Positions 18,369-27,655 are shown, counted from the stretch's first letter. The stretch is DNA of 38,345 bases from Pontimonas sp. (GCA_028096805.1 JAOHDU010000006.1:7900-46244), one strand, 5' to 3'. Program-made: numbers and translations. The notes: generated by a model not told the origin, from the letters alone.

Positions 18369-18773
18369 TTACGTCAGCCAGCACTCGTAGAGCAAACCGG
18401 TTACGGCGGGTTCGCTGGTACGCAGAGTGGTGTCAAACACCCGAGTCCACTGCGTGGATTCGGGAATATCAACAACCTGCCAGCCGACAATTCCGTAGGA
18501 AGCGTTGAGCGCTTGAACCGCGCACGTGATGGGGGTGCCCGGCGCTGTGGTCACCTCGTAATTCACCACCACTTGCGTTTCCGACACAATCGTGTGGCCG
18601 ATGTCGCGCACTTGAAGTTGCGAGGGCGTTTCTAACACCCCGCCCCACCACAGCCAGGCACCCAAGACTGCGGCAAAACCGCCGGCAGCGATCCAGCCCC
18701 AGGCCTTACTTCTTGCTGCTCGCTGGGGTGTGGCACCGTAGCGAGCAGCGAGACGTTCACTGTTGTCAGACAT
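18369..18773 (-). CDS. DUF4307 membrane protein
   Basis: A 134-residue single-pass membrane protein, the counterpart of M. tuberculosis Rv1081c by family and by position beside greA. Features are a short N-terminal stretch ERLAARYG, one membrane helix at about 26-45 (WIAAGGFAAVLGAWLWWGG), and an extracytoplasmic domain with two Cys (TCAVQALN and YECWLT) likely forming a disulfide. WGWIAAGG, YGIVGW and the C-terminal TGLLYECWLT are typical. ATG 18773 is chosen over the adjacent GTG 18776. Its function is unknown. In mycobacteria the divergent neighbour is mca; here the divergent neighbour is a small membrane protein instead. Confidence 0.8.
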   Translation of the reverse strand: MSDNSERLAARYGATPQRAARSKAWGWIAAGGFAAVLGAWLWWGGVLETPSQLQVRDIGHTIVSETQVVVNYEVTTAPGTPITCAVQALNASYGIVGWQVVDIPESTQWTRVFDTTLRTSEPAVTGLLYECWLT

Positions 18774-18844
18774 CACTGGTTTTCCCTCGCTACGCTGTTG
18801 CCAGGATATTCGATGGCCGTTGTGAAAGCGGAGAAAGAGGCTTC

Positions 18845-19075
18845 ATGCACCAGCTCCTGCGGTTCCTGCCCCTCGAAGAAGACACGTTGATTCCCGCCAT
18901 TGAGGTGGACCCCAACTCGGTCACCCCCGGCGTCGTCGGTTTTGTGGTGACCTTTGTCGTTGCCGGTGCTGTGTTGATGTTGATTATTGACATGGTGCGC
19001 CGTGTTCGCCGGGTGCGATACCGCGAAGAGATCAACGCCAAGCTGGATGCTGAATCTAACCCAGAGGCGGGTTAA
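18845..19075 (+). CDS. Small one-helix membrane protein
   Basis: A 76-residue protein with one membrane helix at about 28-48 (GVVGFVVTFVVAGAVLMLII), flanked by an acidic N-terminal part and a strongly basic segment RRVRRVRYREE, giving an N-out, C-in topology. GAGAAAGAGG precedes ATG 18845. The frame is open upstream to 18713 but that part overlaps the DUF4307 gene and has no membrane-protein character. By position it resembles the small membrane protein Rv1083 of M. tuberculosis, which follows mca. Its function is not known. It converges on the hemolysin III gene with a 20-base overlap. Confidence 0.75.
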   Translation: MHQLLRFLPLEEDTLIPAIEVDPNSVTPGVVGFVVTFVVAGAVLMLIIDMVRRVRRVRYREEINAKLDAESNPEAG

Positions 19076-19769
19076 GGGCGATCAGTAGGACAGCGGTCCA
19101 GTGGCACAGGAACGCAACCACGGTCAGTGCGTGAAAAATTTCGTGGAAGCCAAAGTTCTTCGCTGAAGAGTTCGGCCACTTGAGCCCGTAGATGACCCCT
19201 CCCACGGTGTAGGCGAGGCCACCCACAAGGACGAGCACCATCATCGCCAGGTTGGCGGCCACCAGGTCGGGCAAGTACATCACCGCGGCCCACCCCAGGC
19301 CGAGGTAAATGGGCACATAGGACCATCGGGGTGCGCCGACCCACAGCACCCGCATCGCAATACCGATGACGGTCCCGATTCCGATAGCAATCAACAGTGT
19401 CTGGGCTTTATCTGCGGGTAGCGCCAGCACGGCAATGGGCGTGTAGGTGCCCGCAATCAGCAGAAAAATATTGGCGTGATCGAGGCGCTTGAGCACTTTC
19501 TTGGTTTTGGGCGACCAGTTGAAGCGGTGATAGGTACCCGAAATGCCAAACATGAGGATGGAGCTCGTCACGAAAACGGCGCTGGAAACAGTGGCCGGCA
19601 CACCGTGGGCGAGAAGAATCAGCACAATTCCCGCAGCAATGGCGATCGGCAGCGTTGATAAGTGAATCCACCCGCGCCAGGTCGGTTTGATCTCCACAGC
19701 CTCATAGGCGACAGACTCCTCGACCAGCGGGAGGTGGAGGGGGGCCGACGGTGTTTCGGAATCGCTCAC
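19056..19769 (-). CDS. Hemolysin III / TrhA family membrane protein
   Basis: A 237-residue, seven-helix protein of the PAQR-like hemolysin III family, counterpart of Rv1085c. The family signatures are SGTYHRFNWSP and LKRLDHANIFLLIAGTYTPI in the middle, and FGFHEIFHALTVVAFLCHW near the C-terminus. The conserved Ser, His and Asp residues are proposed to bind metal. The name is historical; related proteins affect membrane lipid or fluidity homeostasis and I would not infer toxin activity. The start GTG 19769 lies six bases after a -10 box. It is divergent from the Z-prenyl synthase gene, a pairing also seen for Rv1085c-Rv1086. Confidence 0.9.
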   Translation of the reverse strand: MSDSETPSAPLHLPLVEESVAYEAVEIKPTWRGWIHLSTLPIAIAAGIVLILLAHGVPATVSSAVFVTSSILMFGISGTYHRFNWSPKTKKVLKRLDHANIFLLIAGTYTPIAVLALPADKAQTLLIAIGIGTVIGIAMRVLWVGAPRWSYVPIYLGLGWAAVMYLPDLVAANLAMMVLVLVGGLAYTVGGVIYGLKWPNSSAKNFGFHEIFHALTVVAFLCHWTAVLLIALNPPLG

Positions 19770-19775
19770 GCCCTC

Positions 19776-19781
19776 ACTCTA
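19776..19781 (-). promoter_or_regulatory. -10 element of hemolysin III gene, leaderless
   Basis: On the minus strand TAGAGT lies six bases before GTG 19769. Confidence 0.5.
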
Positions 19782-19843
19782 GAGCTCTCCTCACTGAATC
19801 AGCCCTGGGGTTGTAGGGAACATCCAACGCCCGGAGATAGGAC

Positions 19844-19849
19844 TACCGT
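19844..19849 (+). promoter_or_regulatory. -10 element of Z-prenyl synthase gene, leaderless
   Basis: TACCGT lies six bases before GTG 19856. It supports that start rather than a later one. Confidence 0.45.
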
Positions 19850-19855
19850 AGTGCT

Positions 19856-20641
19856 GTGCGATGGCTGAGAGTGTTGGTGGGCGAGGGGTTGCTCTACCGT
19901 CTCTACCGCAGGCGCATCCTCGGAGAAATTGAGGGCCTGGCAAAGCCACAGCACGTGGCCATGATCTTGGATGGCAACCGGCGCTGGGCCAAAGCACGCG
20001 CCCTGCAATCGAGTGCCCACGGGCACAGGGCTGGTGCGGACAAGATCCACGAGTTCCTCACCTGGTGCGAAGACCAGGGGATTTCGGTGGTGACGCTGTA
20101 CCTCCTCTCGGCGGACAATCTCATCGCCCGGGCAACGTCCGAGCTCAACGACCTCGCCGACATTATTGAAAGCCTCGCCGATCAGCTTTCCCGCTTCTCC
20201 AATTGGCGGGTCAAGCACGTGGGCCAAGCCGATGGCTTGCCCTCTCATCTTCGCGAAACACTTGCTGGCGCTGCCGAGCGAAGCTCGCGGAACTCCGGCC
20301 TGCACATCAATCTTGCGGTGGGTTACGGGGGTCGCGCCGAAATATCTGACGCGGTGAGCCGGATGGTCCGGGAGCACCAGGCTCGGGGAGGCACGCTGGA
20401 GGACCTCCCGGATGCCATTAGTGTCCCCGAGATTGCCAAACACCTCTACACCGTGGGACAGCCCGACCCGGACTTGGTTATTCGCACCTCGGGTGAGCAG
20501 CGACTGAGTGACTTTATGTTGTGGCAGAGCGCCCACAGCGAGTTTTATTTTGTGGAAGCCCTGGGCCCCGACCTCCGCGAAATTGACTTCCTTCGAGCCT
20601 TGCGTGACTTTGGTCGGCGCCAGCGTCGCTACGGGATGTAG
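19856..20641 (+). CDS. Cis-prenyl transferase, Z-farnesyl diphosphate synthase type
   Basis: A 261-residue member of the undecaprenyl diphosphate synthase family. Residues HVAMILDGNRRWAKAR (catalytic Asp39), HGHRAGADKI, YLLSADNL, NLAVGYGGRAEI, LYTVGQPDPDLVIRTSGEQR and DFLRALRDFGRRQRRYG are present. This pattern, especially LxSxDNL and the C-terminal FLRALRD, matches the M. tuberculosis Rv1086 enzyme, a short-chain (2Z,6E)-farnesyl diphosphate synthase, better than classical UppS, which has STENW. I therefore infer short-chain product synthesis feeding the polyprenyl phosphate pathway. A second, long-chain synthase would be expected elsewhere. It pairs divergently with the hemolysin III gene. 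A generic UppS role cannot be excluded. Confidence 0.88.
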   Translation: MRWLRVLVGEGLLYRLYRRRILGEIEGLAKPQHVAMILDGNRRWAKARALQSSAHGHRAGADKIHEFLTWCEDQGISVVTLYLLSADNLIARATSELNDLADIIESLADQLSRFSNWRVKHVGQADGLPSHLRETLAGAAERSSRNSGLHINLAVGYGGRAEISDAVSRMVREHQARGGTLEDLPDAISVPEIAKHLYTVGQPDPDLVIRTSGEQRLSDFMLWQSAHSEFYFVEALGPDLREIDFLRALRDFGRRQRRYGM

Positions 20642-20688
20642 CGACCACTCCACGATCTTTCGCTCGGGTTTCGCGCATCGCGGTGGGA

Positions 20689-20694
20689 TAGGTT
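20689..20694 (+). promoter_or_regulatory. Possible -10 of DUF805 gene
   Basis: TAGGTT would start transcription near 20701, leaving a short leader that includes AAAGAGG before ATG 20722. Confidence 0.35.
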
Positions 20695-20721
20695 GCCCAG
20701 TAAGCAAAGAAAGAGGTCGTC

Positions 20722-21108
20722 ATGGGTTTCGCTCAAGCGGTTAAGTCTTTTTGGTCCCACTACGCCACCTTCAAGGGGCGTGCTCGCCGGTCCGAGTATT
20801 GGTTTATCCAACTCTTCTTGGTGGCCACAAACCTCGCTGCCGCAGTGATTGATTTCGTTTTGATGAACGGTGACATCGAGCGCTTCATCGCCAATGGCGG
20901 TGGCGGCATCGTCGGGCTGGTGTGGATTCTCGCGACCATCGTTCCGGCCCTGGCGGTTTTAGTGCGTCGACTCCACGACACCGGGAAAACCGGTTGGTGG
21001 GTCTTGCTGGGCTTTGTGCCGCTGGCTGGAGGGATCGTTCTCCTGGTCTTCACTGTTCAGCAATCCGAGACCGCCGACAACGCCTACGGCCCGGTACCGA
21101 GCGTCTGA
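20722..21108 (+). CDS. DUF805 membrane protein
   Basis: A 128-residue membrane protein of the DUF805 family. The typical N-terminus is SFWSHYATFKGRARRSEYWF, followed by three or four hydrophobic segments, the motif LVRRLHDTGKTGWW near residues 78-91, and the C-terminal NAYGPVP. No molecular function is established for the family. AAAGAGG precedes ATG 20722. It stands alone between the Z-prenyl synthase gene and the TRIC-like gene, with no sign of operon linkage beyond 80 bases of spacing upstream. Confidence 0.9.
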   Translation: MGFAQAVKSFWSHYATFKGRARRSEYWFIQLFLVATNLAAAVIDFVLMNGDIERFIANGGGGIVGLVWILATIVPALAVLVRRLHDTGKTGWWVLLGFVPLAGGIVLLVFTVQQSETADNAYGPVPSV

Positions 21109-21209
21109 GGCGAAGCGGCGCAGCACCGCACCACAGCGATCGATGGCTGCTGTGCTGGATGGTGGGTTATCGCCCTGCCCTGCCGGTGAGAACGTGAAAG
21201 ACTTCCCCC

Positions 21210-21881
21210 ATGCTTGGTGAAACGGCGCTCCAGTCGCTGCTGCTGGTGTTTGAGGGTGTCGGGGTGGTGGCTTTTGCCCTCTCGGGGGCACTTGCCGCCG
21301 TTCGGAAACGCCTGGATGCCGTAGGCGTTGTCCTCGTGGCGTTCCTCACCGCAATGGCCGGTGGAACACTGCGCGATGTGCTGCTTAATCGTTCGCCACT
21401 GTTCTGGGTCGAATACGAACACTGGCTGTGGGTCGTGATGGCGATTGGTGTCGGATCGGCGATTGTTCTGCGCTCACGCCACTTTGAACCCACCGCAAGG
21501 GCAATCCAATGGCCCGATGCGCTGGGGCTTGGCGTATTCGCAGCCTCGGGAACACAGATTGCCTTGGACTTGGGGTCCAGCCCGTTGATCGCGGCGCTGA
21601 TGGGGGTCACCACGGCCATCACCGGGGGAATCTTGCGCGATGTGATGCTGAACGAGTTGCCGTGGGTGGTGGCGAGCTTCCAGCTCTACGCAATCCTCGC
21701 CCTCGGGGGCGGGTTACTGGTGTGGGGGATTGGTGCGCTGGGCGCCTCGCCACTGGTGGCCGTGGCGAGTTCTGCCCTCGTCATTTCTCTCACCCGTGTG
21801 TTGTCGATTGCCTTCAATTGGTCCCTGCCCAATTGGCGACAACATGACCACACTGGCGTTATTGATTTGCCGGAGCGTTAG
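21210..21881 (+). CDS. TRIC/UPF0126 family membrane channel
   Basis: A 223-residue protein with two repeated three-helix units plus a last helix, as in trimeric intracellular cation channels and their bacterial relatives (YicG, YadS). Each repeat carries the glycine-rich signature: GALAAVRKRLDAVGVVLV then GGTLRDVLLN in the first, and GVTTAITGGILRDVMLNELP in the second. Bacterial homologues can conduct K+ but the physiological role here is unknown. Start ATG 21210; AAGACT at 21198-21203 could be a poor -10 for a leaderless message. It converges on fumC, with 13 bases between the stops. Confidence 0.88.
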   Translation: MLGETALQSLLLVFEGVGVVAFALSGALAAVRKRLDAVGVVLVAFLTAMAGGTLRDVLLNRSPLFWVEYEHWLWVVMAIGVGSAIVLRSRHFEPTARAIQWPDALGLGVFAASGTQIALDLGSSPLIAALMGVTTAITGGILRDVMLNELPWVVASFQLYAILALGGGLLVWGIGALGASPLVAVASSALVISLTRVLSIAFNWSLPNWRQHDHTGVIDLPER

Positions 21882-21894
21882 GCCTGCGAGCTCC

Positions 21895-23292
21895 TTAGAG
21901 TCCCGGTGCGGTCATGCGCAAGACATCAAGCGCTGTATCAAGCTCCTCGAGGGTGACCTCACCGCGCTCGACAAAGCCCAGATCGATCACAGCTTCTCGG
22001 ACCGTTTTCTGGTGCTCCACCGCATACTTGGCGACTTTCGCCGCGGCTTCGTAGCCAATCACTCGGTTAAGTGGGGTCACAATCGCCGGTGAGGACTCGG
22101 CGAGGGCTCTCGCCCTCTCCTCACGAGCTTCCAAACCCGACACGGTCTTATCTGCCAGCACCCGTGAAGCGTTGGCCAGCAAACGAACGGATTCCAGGAG
22201 CGAGGTCCCCATAACAGGAATGGCGACGTTGAGTTCGAAGTTTCCACTCGAGCCCGCCCATGCGATCGTGTGGTCGTTACCGACAACTTTTGCGCACACC
22301 ATCAGCACAGCCTCTGGAATCACGGGGTTCACCTTGCCGGGCATGATGGAGCTGCCCGGCTGCAGATCGGGAATGTGAACTTCTGCCAGACCAGCGTTCG
22401 GCCCGGAGCCCATCCACCGGATGTCGTTACAAATCTTGGTTAGCGACACTGCGAGAACCCGAAGCGCACCTGAGGCTTCGACCAAGCCATCGCGGGCTCC
22501 CTGCGCTTCGAAGTGGTCCTGTGCTTCCGTCAAGGGCAACCCTGTCGCAGACGCAAGCTCGGCAATCACCTTTTGGGAAAAGCCGAGGGGGGTGTTGATC
22601 CCGGTGCCGGTCGCGGTTCCGCCGAGGGGAACCTCCGCCACCCGAGCGATGGTTGATTCGACGCGCTCGATACCCAAGCGGATTTGGCGTGCGTAGCCGG
22701 CAAATTCTTGCCCCAGGGTGACCGGGGTGGCATCCATCAGGTGGGTGCGGCCCGCCTTCACCACAGATGTCCACTTCTGTGCTTTTTCTTCCAGGGCGCT
22801 CGCGAGGTAATCCAGAGCCGGAATCAGTGAGTTCAACAGCGCTTCGGTGACCGCCACGTGAACCGACGTGGGGAACACGTCGTTCGAGGACTGCGAGGCG
22901 TTCACGTGGTCGTTGGGGTGAACCTCGGGGCCGGTTGCGCTCGCGAGAGTGGCGAGCACTTCGTTCATGTTCATGTTGGAGGAGGTGCCAGAACCGGTTT
23001 GGTAGGTATCCACCGGGAAGTGGTCGTGGTGTTGCCCGGCAATTACCTCGCTGGCGGCGGAAACAATCGCATCGGCGATAGCGCCATCGAGAATCCCCAG
23101 TTCTTTATTGACCAGTGCCGCTGCTCGTTTGATCTGAGCGAGCGCGCTGATGTGCGCAGATTCCAAACCGCGGCCCGAAATGGGGAAGTTTTCTACCGCC
23201 CGCTGGGTTTGTGCCCGGTAGAGGGCATCCTTGGGAACCTTCACCTCGCCCATGGTGTCGTGTTCGATACGGAATTCACCCTGGTCGGTCAT
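21895..23292 (-). CDS. fumC: Fumarate hydratase, class II
   Basis: Interconverts fumarate and malate in the citric acid cycle. The 465-residue protein shows [13 protein letters not shown] (about 100-112), [17 protein letters not shown] (about 125-141), and the superfamily signature [11 protein letters not shown] at about 313-323 on the mobile loop. The catalytic His is in [13 protein letters not shown] 23292 is preferred to the adjacent GTG 23295 because AAGGA then sits six bases upstream. It is downstream of DUF4245 with a hairpin and a candidate -10 between them, so it may have its own promoter. fumC beside glpX and DUF4245 also occurs in M. tuberculosis (Rv1098c-Rv1100). Confidence 0.95.
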   Translation of the reverse strand: MTDQGEFRIEHDTMGEVKVPKDALYRAQTQRAVENFPISGRGLESAHISALAQIKRAAALVNKELGILDGAIADAIVSAASEVIAGQHHDHFPVDTYQTGSGTSSNMNMNEVLATLASATGPEVHPNDHVNASQSSNDVFPTSVHVAVTEALLNSLIPALDYLASALEEKAQKWTSVVKAGRTHLMDATPVTLGQEFAGYARQIRLGIERVESTIARVAEVPLGGTATGTGINTPLGFSQKVIAELASATGLPLTEAQDHFEAQGARDGLVEASGALRVLAVSLTKICNDIRWMGSGPNAGLAEVHIPDLQPGSSIMPGKVNPVIPEAVLMVCAKVVGNDHTIAWAGSSGNFELNVAIPVMGTSLLESVRLLANASRVLADKTVSGLEAREERARALAESSPAIVTPLNRVIGYEAAAKVAKYAVEHQKTVREAVIDLGFVERGEVTLEELDTALDVLRMTAPGL

Positions 23293-23331
23293 CACTCATC
23301 CTTGAAAGCTCGGTGTGGCGGGACACCCCGC

Positions 23332-23337
23332 AGTTTA
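23332..23337 (-). promoter_or_regulatory. Possible -10 of fumC
   Basis: Reading the minus strand, TAAACT lies about 40 bases before the fumC ATG. A small hairpin (GCGGG, loop of four, CCCGC; 23318-23331) lies at the predicted transcript start. Confidence 0.4.
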
Positions 23338-23372
23338 CTCTGCAGCAGGTGCCTCTCGACCGGAGGGGCGAG

Positions 23373-24014
23373 CTAGGGCGCGGTCAGCTGAAAGGTGATG
23401 TCATCCGTGATTTGCGCGACAGCGCGTTTGCTTGTTCCCGCCACCACCAGGATGAACTCTTCTTGCTCCAGTACTAAGACGTAAGCATTGTTTGCGCCCT
23501 CATCCGCGGCGGTGCGGTCGTATTCGATCCACTCCAGCGTGTTCACGCCATACCCCAGCTCCACTGACCCCGAGGAGGGGGATTGCTCGACCTTGCCGGC
23601 CACCCAGGTCGCATCAGCACCAAAACCCTGGTCAAACGCCACGTAGCTGTTTTCTGGCCCCAGCAAACCAATCGACCAGACGATATCGGCACCGGGTTCG
23701 TTCACAATTTCTGCTCGGTTGGAGCTCCATAAGTCATACAGTCCCGGGTACAGCGGCTCGCCTGGCAGCGACCCCGCGCTCTCTTGGGCCACTGCGCGCC
23801 AGTCGATGTCCTCGACCAGGTTGGTGTCGGGTCGAACCACCACAACGATGAGCAGGGCAACAACACCCAGTGAGGTCAGAAGAGACCAGACCAGGTTTCT
23901 CGTGGTTTGGCGTGCGCGGCGTTCGCGACGTGCTTTCTGCACGCGATCGTTCTTCTCGAGCGGTGTTTCAGGTCGGCCTAAACCGGCGACCTCGCGGGGT
24001 TCCTTGTCCGCCAT
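23373..24014 (-). CDS. DUF4245 membrane-anchored protein
   Basis: A 213-residue protein, counterpart by family and position of Rv1100. The N-terminus is strongly basic (QKARRERRARQTTRNLVWS). One membrane helix at about 42-61 follows, and then an extracytoplasmic domain with VEDIDWRAVAQES, PGLYDLWSSNRAEI, and ENSYVAFDQG-like stretches typical of DUF4245. No catalytic motif is recognised. Its ATG is two bases after the xseB stop, so it is the third gene of xseA-xseB-DUF4245. The function is unknown; the operon position does not by itself imply a repair role. Confidence 0.8.
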   Translation of the reverse strand: MADKEPREVAGLGRPETPLEKNDRVQKARRERRARQTTRNLVWSLLTSLGVVALLIVVVVRPDTNLVEDIDWRAVAQESAGSLPGEPLYPGLYDLWSSNRAEIVNEPGADIVWSIGLLGPENSYVAFDQGFGADATWVAGKVEQSPSSGSVELGYGVNTLEWIEYDRTAADEGANNAYVLVLEQEEFILVVAGTSKRAVAQITDDITFQLTAP

Positions 24015-24016
24015 GC

Positions 24017-24244
24017 CTATTCGCTACGGGCTTTCTTCGCCGCTTCTAAACGCTCACGGGCTCCGGTCAGCCATTCCTCACACCGCGTTGCCAGCGCTTC
24101 ACCGCGCTCCCACAAACCGATCGAATCCTCCAGAGAGATACCGCCCTGCTCCAGTTTCCCGACAACTTCCACGAGTTCATCGCGGGCTTGCTCGTAGGAA
24201 AGCTCGGCGATGTCGGCTAGTGCGGGTTTCTTTGCTTCGCTCAC
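24017..24244 (-). CDS. xseB: Exodeoxyribonuclease VII small subunit
   Basis: A 75-residue helical protein that packs along XseA to form the nuclease that degrades single-stranded DNA. The family core [37 protein letters not shown] is present at about 14-51 (given by position), together with [12 protein letters not shown]. The GTG start at 24244 follows the xseA stop by 20 bases. A TAGACT box in that gap, six bases before the GTG, would allow separate leaderless expression, which may help make the small subunit in excess, as its complex requires. Confidence 0.93.
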   Translation of the reverse strand: MSEAKKPALADIAELSYEQARDELVEVVGKLEQGGISLEDSIGLWERGEALATRCEEWLTGARERLEAAKKARSE

Positions 24245-24250
24245 GGCCTC

Positions 24251-24256
24251 AGTCTA
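24251..24256 (-). promoter_or_regulatory. -10 element of xseB, leaderless
   Basis: TAGACT on the minus strand ends six bases before GTG 24244, inside the xseA-xseB gap. Confidence 0.45.
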
Positions 24257-24264
24257 CCGAGGGG

Positions 24265-25473
24265 CTAGCTGCCATCAACGTGAGTGGCGATCGTCCCATC
24301 GCTGACGATGAGCGAAAGCTCATCCCCAGCGTTGACGTCCTCCACACGGGAGATCACGCGACCACGGGCATTGCGGGCAATCGCGTATCCACGATCGAGC
24401 GTTCCCTGCGGGGAGAGACCCCGAAGTGAGCTGTGGAGTTGGGTGAGCTCGGATTCTCGTCGTTCAACAGCGCGGCCTGCCAGGTCAGTGCCGCGGGCGA
24501 GGAGCAGCAACACGTCCTCCATCGGGCCATCGATAAGAGTTTCGGGGTCCGCGAGGCTGGGTCGTGAGCGGAAGGCGGCAAGCCGTTCGGTTTCGTATTC
24601 GATGACACTGCCGAGCTTCGTGCGAAGCCTTTCTCGGACTTCTCGCAGTCGGCTGCGTTCTTCGGCAACGTCGGGCACAACACGCTTAGCGGCATCGGTG
24701 GGGGTGGAGGCTCGCAGGTCGGCAACTTCATCAAGAAGGGGCCGGTCTGCTTCGTGACCGATGGCGCTGACCAAAGGAGTGGTGAGGGTGGCAGCAAAGC
24801 GCACGAGACGCTCGTCACTGAAGGGCAGAAGGTTTTGAAAGTCCCCACCTCCGCGCGCCACGATGATGACCTCCACGTTCGGGTCAGCGTCGAGCGTGGT
24901 GAGAGCTGCTATCACTTCGGTCACACAGCGCTCACCCTGGACCGCAGCGTGTTCGACCCGGAGCGAAACTTCGGGCCACCGGAGGGTGGCATTGGTGATG
25001 ACATCCTTTTCCGCATCAGAGTCTTTACCGGTCACAACACCAATGGTGTGGGGGAGAAGGGGGAGGCGTTGTTTACGCTCGGGGGCAAACAAACCTTCCT
25101 TCTGGAGGGTTTCTTTCAGCTGGGCCAATTTCTCCAGTAGCTCACCCAAACCCGTGTGTTTCATCGCCAACACGTTCATCGAGAGCGTGCCGCCTTTGAC
25201 CCACCACGACGGGCGCACCTGAGCGACAACACGGTCGCCTTGGCTGATTCCCTCGGGGATCTCGCTGCGGGTCCTGCGCCACACGGTGAAGGCGACCGAG
25301 GCATCCGCGTCACTGTCGCGCAGCTTGCCGTAGACGTTGCCACCGGATTCACCCCACTGGGTGATTTCCCCCTCAACCCACACAGAACCTAAGCGCTCGA
25401 TGTAGCCACCGAGAAGCTCAGAGAGCTTCGCTACCGGCCACGGTGCCTCAGGGCTGGAGTCGTTGGTGGCCAT
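24265..25473 (-). CDS. xseA: Exodeoxyribonuclease VII large subunit
   Basis: The catalytic subunit of exonuclease VII, 402 residues from ATG 25473. An N-terminal OB-fold ([21 protein letters not shown]) is followed by the nuclease domain with [39 protein letters not shown] and [25 protein letters not shown] coiled-coil region with many Arg and Glu comes next, and the end is TLDRGYAIA. The frame is open to 25635, but the added residues would overlap the divergent ispH gene, and a -10 box supports 25473. xseA-xseB next to ispH matches Rv1107c, Rv1108c and Rv1110. Confidence 0.95.
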   Translation of the reverse strand: MATNDSSPEAPWPVAKLSELLGGYIERLGSVWVEGEITQWGESGGNVYGKLRDSDADASVAFTVWRRTRSEIPEGISQGDRVVAQVRPSWWVKGGTLSMNVLAMKHTGLGELLEKLAQLKETLQKEGLFAPERKQRLPLLPHTIGVVTGKDSDAEKDVITNATLRWPEVSLRVEHAAVQGERCVTEVIAALTTLDADPNVEVIIVARGGGDFQNLLPFSDERLVRFAATLTTPLVSAIGHEADRPLLDEVADLRASTPTDAAKRVVPDVAEERSRLREVRERLRTKLGSVIEYETERLAAFRSRPSLADPETLIDGPMEDVLLLLARGTDLAGRAVERRESELTQLHSSLRGLSPQGTLDRGYAIARNARGRVISRVEDVNAGDELSLIVSDGTIATHVDGS

Positions 25474-25480
25474 GATTTCT

Positions 25481-25486
25481 AAACTA
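25481..25486 (-). promoter_or_regulatory. -10 element of xseA, leaderless
   Basis: TAGTTT on the minus strand ends seven bases before ATG 25473. Confidence 0.4.
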
Positions 25487-25518
25487 GAACACTCAGAGCG
25501 TTTCCGGGCTGACCCGCC

Positions 25519-25524
25519 TACACT
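25519..25524 (+). promoter_or_regulatory. -10 element of ispH, leaderless
   Basis: TACACT ends seven bases before GTG 25532, which selects this start among several in-frame candidates upstream. Confidence 0.45.
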
Positions 25525-25531
25525 GGAGCGC

Positions 25532-26602
25532 GTGACTATCAGCAACGGCAACGAATCCCTTCTGGGAACCCCGCTCATTCCTTCGCGGCTTGCCCCGCTG
25601 AAGGAAGAGCCCACGAAGGGCTCCAAGCGCATCATTTTGGCCGCGCCTCGTGGCTATTGCGCAGGGGTCGACCGGGCCGTTATCGCAGTGGAGAAAGCTC
25701 TCGAGCGTTTCGGTGCGCCGATTTATGTGCGTAAGCAAATCGTTCACAACATTCACGTGGTGCGGGAATTGGAATCGCGCGGCGTGATCTTCGTTGATGA
25801 GGTCGCCGAGGTTCCCACCGGGTCCAACATCGTGTTCTCCGCTCACGGAGTGTCTCCGATGGTGGTCCAGCAGGCAGCAGATCGAGAACTCAATGCCATC
25901 GACGCCACGTGTCCTCTGGTGACCAAAGTCCACCGCGAAGCGGTGCGCTTTTCCGGCCAGGATTACCACATTTTGTTGATCGGCCACGAGGGTCACGAAG
26001 AAGTGGAAGGCACGATGGGTCATGCCCCGGAGCACACCACGTTGGTGAATGACCCGGATGAAGCAGAGCGCATCACTCCGCCGGAAACGGAAAACCTGAT
26101 TTGGCTGTCCCAAACCACGCTGAGTGTGGATGAAACCATGGAGACGGTGCGGCGCCTGCGTGAGCGGTTCCCGCACCTAAAAGATCCACCCAGCGATGAC
26201 ATTTGTTACGCGACCCAAAACCGTCAGGTAGCCATCAAGAAAATTGCCGAGGAGTGCGACCTGGTCATTGTGGTCGGCTCCCCGAACTCGTCCAACAGTG
26301 TTCGCCTTGTTGAGGTAGCACTCGAATATGGTGCACGCGCTGCTTACCGAGTGGACTACGCCAGCGAGATCGAGCAGGAATGGTTGGTGGGGGTGGAGAC
26401 CATCGGTGTGACCTCCGGGGCTTCTGTTCCCGAGGTGCTGGTGGATCACACATTGGCGGATCTTGCCGAGGCAGGTTTCACCGAGGTGTCCGAAGTGCGC
26501 ACGGCAGAGGAAGACCTTCAGTTCTCCCTACCGAAAGAACTCCGTCGTGACGCGAGTGGCGAGATTGATGCGGGCACGATCGGTGGCCGCAACCGCCGCT
26601 AG
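25532..26602 (+). CDS. ispH: 4-hydroxy-3-methylbut-2-enyl diphosphate reductase
   Basis: The last enzyme of the non-mevalonate pathway, an iron-sulfur protein forming IPP and DMAPP. The three cluster cysteines are Cys43 in [11 protein letters not shown], Cys127 in DATCPLVTK and Cys225 in [31 protein letters not shown] and [10 protein letters not shown] are also family sequences. From GTG 25532 the protein has 356 residues including about 30 variable N-terminal ones, reasonable for actinobacterial IspH. Upstream in-frame starts (to 25463) would overlap xseA. It supplies the substrate for prenyl synthases such as the one at 19856. It shares four bases at the stop with convergent fba. Confidence 0.96.
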   Translation: MTISNGNESLLGTPLIPSRLAPLKEEPTKGSKRIILAAPRGYCAGVDRAVIAVEKALERFGAPIYVRKQIVHNIHVVRELESRGVIFVDEVAEVPTGSNIVFSAHGVSPMVVQQAADRELNAIDATCPLVTKVHREAVRFSGQDYHILLIGHEGHEEVEGTMGHAPEHTTLVNDPDEAERITPPETENLIWLSQTTLSVDETMETVRRLRERFPHLKDPPSDDICYATQNRQVAIKKIAEECDLVIVVGSPNSSNSVRLVEVALEYGARAAYRVDYASEIEQEWLVGVETIGVTSGASVPEVLVDHTLADLAEAGFTEVSEVRTAEEDLQFSLPKELRRDASGEIDAGTIGGRNRR

Positions 26603-27624
26603 CTCTTCGAGTGCCCAGCGGACCCTAGCTGCTGGGCCGCTTCGACGACGCGGGCGGCCATCGAGGTCTCCGCCACTTTGCCCCACGCGCGCGGGTCATA
26701 AACCTTCTTATTTCCGACTTCGCCATCGATGCGCAGCACACCGTCGTAATTGCTGAACATGTGCCCTGCGACGCCCCGGGTGTACGCGTACTGAGTATCG
26801 GTATCAATGTTCATCTTGATGACACCATTACGCACTGCTTCGGCAATTTCTGCTTCGGAGCTGCCGGATCCACCGTGGAACACGAGGTCCATGGGCTTGG
26901 CGCCGGTCTGATACTTCTGCGCCAGTCCCTGCTGGATTTCTGCCAATAGTTCGGGCTTCAGAGAGACGTTGCCGGGTTTGTAGAAACCGTGGACGTTGCC
27001 AAAGGTCAGTGCCGCCATGTAGCGGCCCTGTTCACCCAAACCGAGTGCCTCGACGGTCTCGATCGCGTCATCGAGGGTCGTGTACAAACTGTCGTTGATT
27101 TCATGGCTGACGCCGTCTTCTTCGCCGCCCACAACACCGATTTCCACTTCGAGAATCGACCCAATGTTTTTCATCCGCGGCAGGAGCTCAGCGGCAATCT
27201 CCAGGTTCTCCGCCAGTGGCACGGCGGAGCCATCCCACATGTGGGACTGGAAGATGGGCTCGCCGCCGTTCTTGACCGATTCCTCACTGGCCGCAATCAA
27301 CGGCATCACAAAACCATCCAGAGCATCTTTGGGGCAGTGGTCGGTGTGCAGTGCCACCGTGATGGGGTAGTTTTTGGCGGCTTCCTTGGCGAACGCGGCA
27401 AAAGCAAGCGCACCAGAGGCGCGGGCCGACACACTTTGTCCGGCAAAGAAGTCAGCACCCCCAGTGGAGACCTGAATGATGCCGTCAGAACCTGCTTCGG
27501 TCAGACCCTGAAGCACCGCGTTGATGGTGGAAGAGGACGACACGTTGAATGCAGGGTAGGCAAACCCGTCGCTTTTTGCCCGATCGAGCATCGTGGCGTA
27601 TTGGTCGGGGGAAGCAACAGGCAT
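26599..27624 (-). CDS. fba: Fructose-bisphosphate aldolase, class II
   Basis: A zinc-dependent aldolase cleaving fructose 1,6-bisphosphate in glycolysis or forming it in gluconeogenesis. In 341 residues: [17 protein letters not shown] near the N-terminus, [14 protein letters not shown] at 91-104 with catalytic Asp95 and zinc ligand His96, [14 protein letters not shown], the zinc ligand in [11 protein letters not shown], and [12 protein letters not shown] with the third His. The start ATG 27624 has GGAGA nearby. It is divergent from glpX, which encodes the enzyme using its gluconeogenic product, with 112 bases for both promoters. Confidence 0.96.
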   Translation of the reverse strand: MPVASPDQYATMLDRAKSDGFAYPAFNVSSSSTINAVLQGLTEAGSDGIIQVSTGGADFFAGQSVSARASGALAFAAFAKEAAKNYPITVALHTDHCPKDALDGFVMPLIAASEESVKNGGEPIFQSHMWDGSAVPLAENLEIAAELLPRMKNIGSILEVEIGVVGGEEDGVSHEINDSLYTTLDDAIETVEALGLGEQGRYMAALTFGNVHGFYKPGNVSLKPELLAEIQQGLAQKYQTGAKPMDLVFHGGSGSSEAEIAEAVRNGVIKMNIDTDTQYAYTRGVAGHMFSNYDGVLRIDGEVGNKKVYDPRAWGKVAETSMAARVVEAAQQLGSAGHSKS

Positions 27625-27655
27625 GGTTTCTCCAGTTATCGAGGATGGGGCTTTA

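Noticed and set aside
19056-19769. Hemolysin III as a virulence toxin
   Set aside because: The seven-helix PAQR-like family name is historical; sequence supports a housekeeping membrane protein, not a secreted toxin.
21121-21157. Inverted repeats after the DUF805 gene as a terminator
   Set aside because: Two competing weak pairings (CAGCAC/GTGCTG and CACAGC/GCTGTG) exist, with large internal loops and no T-run.
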